Assembly: GCF_020509005.1 (NCBI RefSeq)
Contig: NC_063021.1
Location: 1,922,001 to 1,986,000 of the forward strand
Length of the DNA: 64,000 nucleotides
Direction of reading: 5' to 3'
Source: Fulvia fulva
Taxonomy: Eukaryota; Ascomycota; Dothideomycetes; Mycosphaerellales; Mycosphaerellaceae
The position numbers and the translations under genes are program-made. Positions 59,006 through 64,000 of this stretch are shown piece by piece (the first letter of the stretch is position 1; every line of letters begins with the position of its first letter). The notes under the pieces are model-generated. The model had not been told where the DNA came from and made no database searches. It saw nothing but the letters and a program-made list of their open reading frames with translations.

Positions 59006-60691
59006 TCAGAACAACTTCATCGTCGCATTACTATTCCCATAATCCCCCTCCTGCGTCGTGAAATCACTAACCTCCCCAAGATTATCAATCCTGCCCAACA
59101 AGAACTCCAGCTGTCGATATGCCGCGCTGGGCGCGTACTGTGGCACCATGTGTCCCGAAAGGGCGACCGACGAGAATGTGAGGCCTCTCTCGGTATACCA
59201 CTCTCCAAAGATCCCTGCGCCTGCAAGGGTACCCTGATTGAGCTCACGGTGGTATGGCACGTAATACTCGTTCCAATCACCCGGCCCCTTCGAGAAGCCC
59301 TGCGCTCCGTTCCAGGTCATGTTCTGGATCATCATGATGGTTCCATTCTTAATCAGGACGAAGTCGAGATCGGCGTGTGCGATGATGGTTTTGCTGTTCT
59401 TCTCAATGACTCTTGGGAGGACGCTGAGGCCGGAAGGTGGGGAGTTATCTGTGTCCAACACGCCGCTGGAGCACTCAGCCCATGGGCCTACTGGGGCGTT
59501 GATCGCCTTCTGGACATCTGTGCGGTTGAAGTAGATGGTCGCGCCTTCGGGGATGTAATCGAAGGATCCAGGGAAGCCGAGCACGTCCCAGAGGAGAGGG
59601 CAGGTGGTGGCTACCTGGTAAATGTCCCAGCATGGGTTGGTGAGGGCTACGGCTTCGGTGATTTCGTTGAAGAGGCGGCAGCTGTCGTCCTTGGAGGCCA
59701 CGTCGGGTGGAGTGGGGAGGGGCCCTGTGGGCGGGAAGGTAAAGGCGACATCGGTGAAGTTCGCGTAGCCGCACTCTTCGTGCTTTTGGTGGAGGTGATC
59801 TGTGAAAGTCTTGTTGAAGTTGAAGAGACCTGACCAGGTGTCGACGAATGGCACGGCTGGAATGTCGCCTTGGACAACGTCGTAGGATACGGATGGGTCG
59901 TAGAACATGATGGATTCCACGCCGTAGTAGGTCTTGTCAGTCTTGTTGTGCATGGCGTCTGCGATGTAGGGGACGTTGTAGCCGGCGTAGCTCTCTCCAG
60001 TGATGTATACTTTGCGGTTGTGCAAGTCGAAGGTGTCGACGAAGTTCTTCCAGAATCCGAGGAATTGCTCTACGACTTCGAGTTCGTCTGTAGCAGAGGG
60101 TGTGCCATGCTTCTTGCTGAAGCCCGTGCCTGCTGGCTGCTCCACCCAGACAACATTGGTCAAGTTCTTCCAGGTCCACTGATTTTTGACTGGTTTATAG
60201 GTCCCGTATTGCCATAGGAAAGGTCCATTCTCCTGGAGCAGGCCTTCCAAACTAGAGCAGCCTGGTCCGCCATTCAACCAAATCAGAATCTCATCTGTGG
60301 CTTCGGTGTTCTCGGATGCTACATCACTTGTCAGCTCTCACCTCCAACGCCACATTCTTCTCCAGAAGTACTCACGAAAGTACCAAAAGTACAACTCGGA
60401 AACATTCTTCTGCTCGCTAATGGGCAACATGCCCGCATAACTCTCCCCAATATCAAAGTCCACATCTGGAATCTTCTTCCCATCAACCTCGAACTTCGTA
60501 GTATTCTTATTCTGCGTCACAATCGGCTTCGAGTACTGCGCCGGTGCACTTCCAGTCTCCGACGCCTTTGGCATCCGACGATTGATCGGCTCCGGAAACC
60601 TGTATGCGTCCGCTTGCCTAACATGGTTGAGATCTCTCGCGAGAGAAGTGCCCGCGAGCGCGCAGGTCGCGAGAATGGGGAGGAAATGCAC
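59006..60691 (-). CDS. Serine carboxypeptidase (S10), start codon missing
   Basis: Two exons, 60376-60691 and 59006-60318, are joined by a 57-bp intron (GTGAGT, branch GCTGACA, ATGTAG). They make FWYFPSENTEATDEILIWLN run into NGGPGCSSLEGL. The catalytic triad is intact: Ser in YITGESYAGYNVPYIA, Asp in IIAHADLDFVLIKNGT and His in VALSGHMVPQYAP. N-glycosylation sites are frequent. The N-terminus HFLPILATCALAGTSLA looks like a signal peptide, but the codon in the expected start position (60689-60691) is GTG. The first in-frame ATG (60574) would lose the signal. A secreted or vacuolar carboxypeptidase is expected. The start is either mutated, on an unseen short 5' exon, or non-AUG. The gene converges with the deaminase, with 86 bp between the stops. 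Confidence 0.8.
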
Positions 60692-61412
60692 TGTGCTGGC
60701 TTCGTCCAGGAACTGCTCCAGCACGTCAGGAAAGAGGAAAAGTGCCAGTACGACACCCAAGCATTTAAAGAAGAAACAAGCGCGTACAAGCTCGCTGCGT
60801 GGCACTGCTTAGGTTCCAGTGACGACGGAGCCACAGCAACGGTGAATCCACCTACCGAACGCCCGCTGTACCGCTATCTGCATCTCGAGGATTCTCGGCC
60901 TGATAGTGATGCGGACGGCAGCAGTGGCGTAGATGTGATGTTGCATTCCCCGTGCGTTCACGCGGCCGAGCACGCGACACTGGCTTGAAGATGCCAGATT
61001 CGTGTTGGCGGGCGCAGAGGACTGCATCATGCATGATCTTGGCATTAGTGCCAGCTGAGATACGACCATCTAATGATGGTGATTCGATGAAGCACAAAAT
61101 TCGACTGCCAGTAGCGTCCACGGACTGGTTGTGTAAGACTAAGGAAGATAGCCGGCGAGCCAAGACGAAAGTGGCAGGTGTCTTTGTGCCTGCGGAAAGC
61201 GTCGAGCATGGTTCATGTATTATGGGTGATATTTGTGCTCGAAGCTGAATACATAGAGAATGAAGAAGGATGACCATGTCTATGTGCAAGGTACATGTAG
61301 CACAGATCGATGCATGCAGTCGTATCAAGAAGGCGCCTCCGATGTCAACGGCGTAACGGAACTCTCGGACTGCAGTCCGTGTGTACTCAGAAGGAGGGCA
61401 TCAACCATCATC
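60692..61412 (-). other. Intergenic, 721 bp
   Basis: This lies between the carboxypeptidase start and the stop of the oxysterol-binding protein gene. It may hide a short 5' exon of the carboxypeptidase, but none could be joined in frame by eye. Otherwise nothing was recognised. Confidence 0.4.
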
Positions 61413-63995
61413 CTACAATTCAAACACCTGCTGCACGCCACTCCAATCGCCTGCCGCACGCTTCTGCCAATACCCGGCCTTGTCACTCTTCAAGACCCAA
61501 ACCTCCTCACTCTGATCATCAACAACATTGGTCGGGACCTTCTCAAAGAATTGCGGCTTCCACTCCTGACCATGGCTCTCAAGCACCTTTCTGCGTGCGC
61601 GCTGTCGTTCTTCTAATCGAGCTTTGAGTGCTTCCGCCTTGTCTGCATCGCCTTCTTCCAGAGCCTGTTGATCTGGTCTCAGACGCGAGTCTGTTGGTGG
61701 CAGGTGACCTTCTTCGACCTGAGTGACTTCGTTGAGAGCTGCTGCGAACGAAGTGAAGCCGTACACCTTCGCGGCATCGGGAACAAGAGGTCCAACTTTC
61801 CAGACCGTGGCTCCTGTGTCCGTCCTGTTCAAGCTTTCCGTCCACTTGCCCGATAGTCCGAGCGGCAGCGGTGAGTCCTTGTCGAAAAGCTGCACAGAAA
61901 CATCCTCACTTCGACCAGAGAACATACCTCCAGACTTGAAAGTAGCCACCGCTCGCATGCCATTCGTCTCATTCGACACCGTCATGGTCTGCACCGGCTC
62001 GACGTACTTCTCACCAGCGATGACGTTTCGCAGGAAACAAGTTGCTTGTGTCCACGAGTAATGCTCTTGCGAAGCATGCACTACAACTCGGGCTCTGCCG
62101 TCATTGTTGAGCTCTACCGACTTGCCCCAGAACTTCTGCACCGGCTGCGGCGACTGTGTGTAGCACCAACCACCGTTGTTCAGGCTCTCTGCTTGGCAAG
62201 CCATCCGTACTGGGTGATGCGACACCTTCTCTGCGAGGAACCTGAAGCCAAGGTCTTCTCGCACGAGCTCAAAGGTCTCGCCAAGCATGGGATTGAAAGG
62301 CTTGCGGATGGCTCTTTCCTTGACACGGTTATTGGAGTAGTAAGACACAGCAAATGCTGCCACGTACATCATGCGCTCGGCCGCAGAGATCGAGGTGGAG
62401 GCTGCAGCGTCTAGCAGCTGAGGATACTCCAATGTTTCTGCTAGCCTCTGCAGAAGCGAGGTAGGTTCGTTGGCAGTGACGGGCATGGAGACCGTAGACA
62501 GGTCTTTGCCAGCGTTCTTGCGAAGAAAGCCAATGATACTCGGAGGTGCCTGCTTCGGTGGCTTGACGGTCGTCCGCCGCTTGACAGGTGACAGTGGCAG
62601 CGGCGACAGGGTTTGAGGCTTGTCTGGGAAGAGAGGAGACTGCGATGTCTGCCGCTTTGGACTGAAGATCACAGACTCCCCGGGACCATCGCCCGCATCA
62701 CTGCTTGAGTCGGAGTCCACGTCTGAGCCCTCGTCAAATAGATCTCCTTGTGGCTCCGTGTATTCGCTAGAACGACGTATGTCCAGCAGGTGCGAAGGCG
62801 TGCCTCCATCATCGGCATCGAAGAACTCCTGATCGTCAATCGAGTCCAGCGACAAGCGTGAATTTGTGGTCAGTTGCGGCGGTTGCCTTCGGGCCTTGCT
62901 CTCTGCAACCAGTGCCGAGAAGTCAGAGACAACACTGTCAAGGTCCCGCAATAGAGCCATACAGCGCTCATGCACATCGACCTCGGAACTGCCTCGCAGA
63001 GGACTTTGTTGTATCGTGCTCATGCTAGGCCGCTTTGGTATGGTAATTGAGCCGTTCGAGGGAGACGCTGGGCCAGCTAAAGAAGGCGAAGGGAACGCAA
63101 GCTGAGCAGACACACTTCTGCGAAACAGTGCAGACGGGCTCCTATCTGCGCTTGCAGTTCGTTTCCAGAACGGCCGTCTTTGTGCGTTCGATCGATCGTC
63201 CGGCTGAAGAAAGTATGAGTTCGCGTCCTCGTTCGATATCGGACTGGCGTTATTGCTGCTGCTCTCCAATGTGGTCAGGCCAAGTCCTGCGCCGTTACTG
63301 CCCGTGCTGTACTTTGAATCGGTGTCTTTCGCAAGACCTCGCACAGCATCGCGAGTACCAGCAACTTTGCTAACGAGCTGCTCCACTCTCTGCCACTCAC
63401 GCTCCTCAGCCGGATCCTGCCTCTTAGGCAAGGGAAAGTCGCGCAGTACTTTTGACGGGGTCGATGGTGTGTAAGCATTCGCCTGAGCCCGTTGAAGGGC
63501 ATCCCTCCAGCTTTCGAAATCCTTCCGATTGATGGCCTTCAGATGCCATACTTCTGCGCCTGAGTCGACTGAGAATTCGCGATTCTTCTCGTTTGCGCCG
63601 ACGGCAGCCAAAGATAGTGGAATCGCGCCTCGTAGCGCAGAGGAATGCCGATTCTTGTAATAAGATAGCGTTGACGACGTGAAGTCCAGGGAGAAGAAAC
63701 GTTTTGCCGGTGCCTGACCTCGCTTCCTCCTCTTCTTCCATAGCACCCCAGTGTAGAATGTCGCGCCCTCAATTCCTCTGCTTTCCACTGGATGTCCTCC
63801 CTTAGAGTTCGGCCGTGGGTCTTCCAGAACAGCTCGATGCGCGTGCAGAGGTAGGGAGTCGCTCGATTCAGACACAGGCTTCAATGACGGACTGGATCCT
63901 CTTCTACTCCCAACATTGCTGCCCGAACTCGCATTGGCCATGGCATAGTGTAGATGGTGCCCAGACTTCGGCGGCGCGTGTGTCGGATGCGTCAT
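61413..63995 (-). CDS. OSH3: Osh3-type oxysterol-binding protein, probably cut by window edge
   Basis: The visible frame has 860 residues. A PH domain comes first (TFYTGVLWKKRRKRGQAPAKRFFSLD to DFESWRDALQRAQ, about 55-155). A Ser-rich linker with a FFAT motif (DDQEFFDADD, about 390) follows. The OSBP-related domain is at the C-terminus: IRKPFNPMLGETFEL, the signature EKVSHHPVRMACQAE and the end QRARRKVLE..GQEWKPQFFEK. Known relatives exchange sterol or PI4P at ER-plasma membrane contacts, and FFAT binds VAP proteins of the ER. Fungal Osh3 normally has a GOLD domain before the PH domain. The frame is still open at the window edge, just upstream of the ATG at 63993-63995, so the true start may lie outside. 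Confidence 0.9.
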   Translation of the reverse strand: MTHPTHAPPKSGHHLHYAMANASSGSNVGSRRGSSPSLKPVSESSDSLPLHAHRAVLEDPRPNSKGGHPVESRGIEGATFYTGVLWKKRRKRGQAPAKRFFSLDFTSSTLSYYKNRHSSALRGAIPLSLAAVGANEKNREFSVDSGAEVWHLKAINRKDFESWRDALQRAQANAYTPSTPSKVLRDFPLPKRQDPAEEREWQRVEQLVSKVAGTRDAVRGLAKDTDSKYSTGSNGAGLGLTTLESSSNNASPISNEDANSYFLQPDDRSNAQRRPFWKRTASADRSPSALFRRSVSAQLAFPSPSLAGPASPSNGSITIPKRPSMSTIQQSPLRGSSEVDVHERCMALLRDLDSVVSDFSALVAESKARRQPPQLTTNSRLSLDSIDDQEFFDADDGGTPSHLLDIRRSSEYTEPQGDLFDEGSDVDSDSSSDAGDGPGESVIFSPKRQTSQSPLFPDKPQTLSPLPLSPVKRRTTVKPPKQAPPSIIGFLRKNAGKDLSTVSMPVTANEPTSLLQRLAETLEYPQLLDAAASTSISAAERMMYVAAFAVSYYSNNRVKERAIRKPFNPMLGETFELVREDLGFRFLAEKVSHHPVRMACQAESLNNGGWCYTQSPQPVQKFWGKSVELNNDGRARVVVHASQEHYSWTQATCFLRNVIAGEKYVEPVQTMTVSNETNGMRAVATFKSGGMFSGRSEDVSVQLFDKDSPLPLGLSGKWTESLNRTDTGATVWKVGPLVPDAAKVYGFTSFAAALNEVTQVEEGHLPPTDSRLRPDQQALEEGDADKAEALKARLEERQRARRKVLESHGQEWKPQFFEKVPTNVVDDQSEEVWVLKSDKAGYWQKRAAGDWSGVQQVFEL

Positions 63996-64000
63996 GAGAA

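Noticed and set aside
58997..59833. 278-codon plus-strand frame opposite the serine carboxypeptidase
   Set aside because: It is a complement of the catalytic exon; all S10 motifs are on the minus strand.

Overview
The window is nuclear DNA of a filamentous ascomycete. Genes are dense and lie on both strands. Introns are few and short (about 48-126 bp) with fungal donor, branch (CTNAC/CTGAC) and acceptor signals. The window encodes fungal hallmarks: a single-chain pentafunctional AROM protein, a SUR7/PalI-type membrane protein, a DUF3405 protein and an Srk1/Rck2-type kinase. The style of the proteins suggests Dothideomycetes (Capnodiales/Mycosphaerellales-like), but that placement is inference and not tested.

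Layout. 0-3 kb holds two broken accessory genes on the minus strand, an F-box/2EXR-like protein and a type-B carboxylesterase. 3.4-6.6 kb has a PRKRIP1-like splicing factor, a SUR7/PalI-family protein and a small F-box-like protein, all on plus. 6.7-11.6 kb has a triple-SANT protein and the ERAD subunit HRD3 on minus. 11.6-13.9 kb is gene-poor and carries a 9-bp-unit minisatellite in two places. UTP15 (+), an FAD monooxygenase (-) and a RING-like protein with an in-frame TAG (-) fill 13.9-19.6 kb. 20.8-24.3 kb encodes a nuclear-looking protein with seven copies of a short H-P...H-R-G-x-G-R-W module plus an AT-hook. 24.9-27.1 kb is the Srk1-type kinase (-), and 28.4-29.4 kb a frameshifted MDR dehydrogenase (-). 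29.4-31.9 kb is gene-free and contains a MITE-like inverted/tandem repeat. 32-37.3 kb has a DUF3405 membrane protein and a coiled-coil membrane protein (+). 38.2-41.7 kb has a second 2EXR-like protein (+), mitoribosomal uS15m (-) and cytosolic uS2/RPS0 (+). 42.3-49.8 kb has AROM and a secreted GH20 hexosaminidase (+). 50-56.6 kb is ATG2 (-). 57-64 kb has an ADGF-type adenosine deaminase (+), a serine carboxypeptidase (-) and an Osh3-type oxysterol-binding protein (-), the last running to the window edge.

These are mostly unlinked housekeeping functions (translation, rRNA processing, ERAD, autophagy, lipid transfer, aromatic amino acids). I see no biosynthetic gene cluster, no tRNA or rRNA gene and no autonomous transposon. 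Two things stand out. First, lesions (frameshifts, TAG codons, missing ATG) fall only in the dispensable-looking genes, while about 18 other genes, including 4.9-kb and 6.6-kb ones, are fully open. Second, the seven-module protein at 20.8-24.3 kb matches no family I can name. Exon structures were worked out by hand from splice signals and checked for reading-frame closure.
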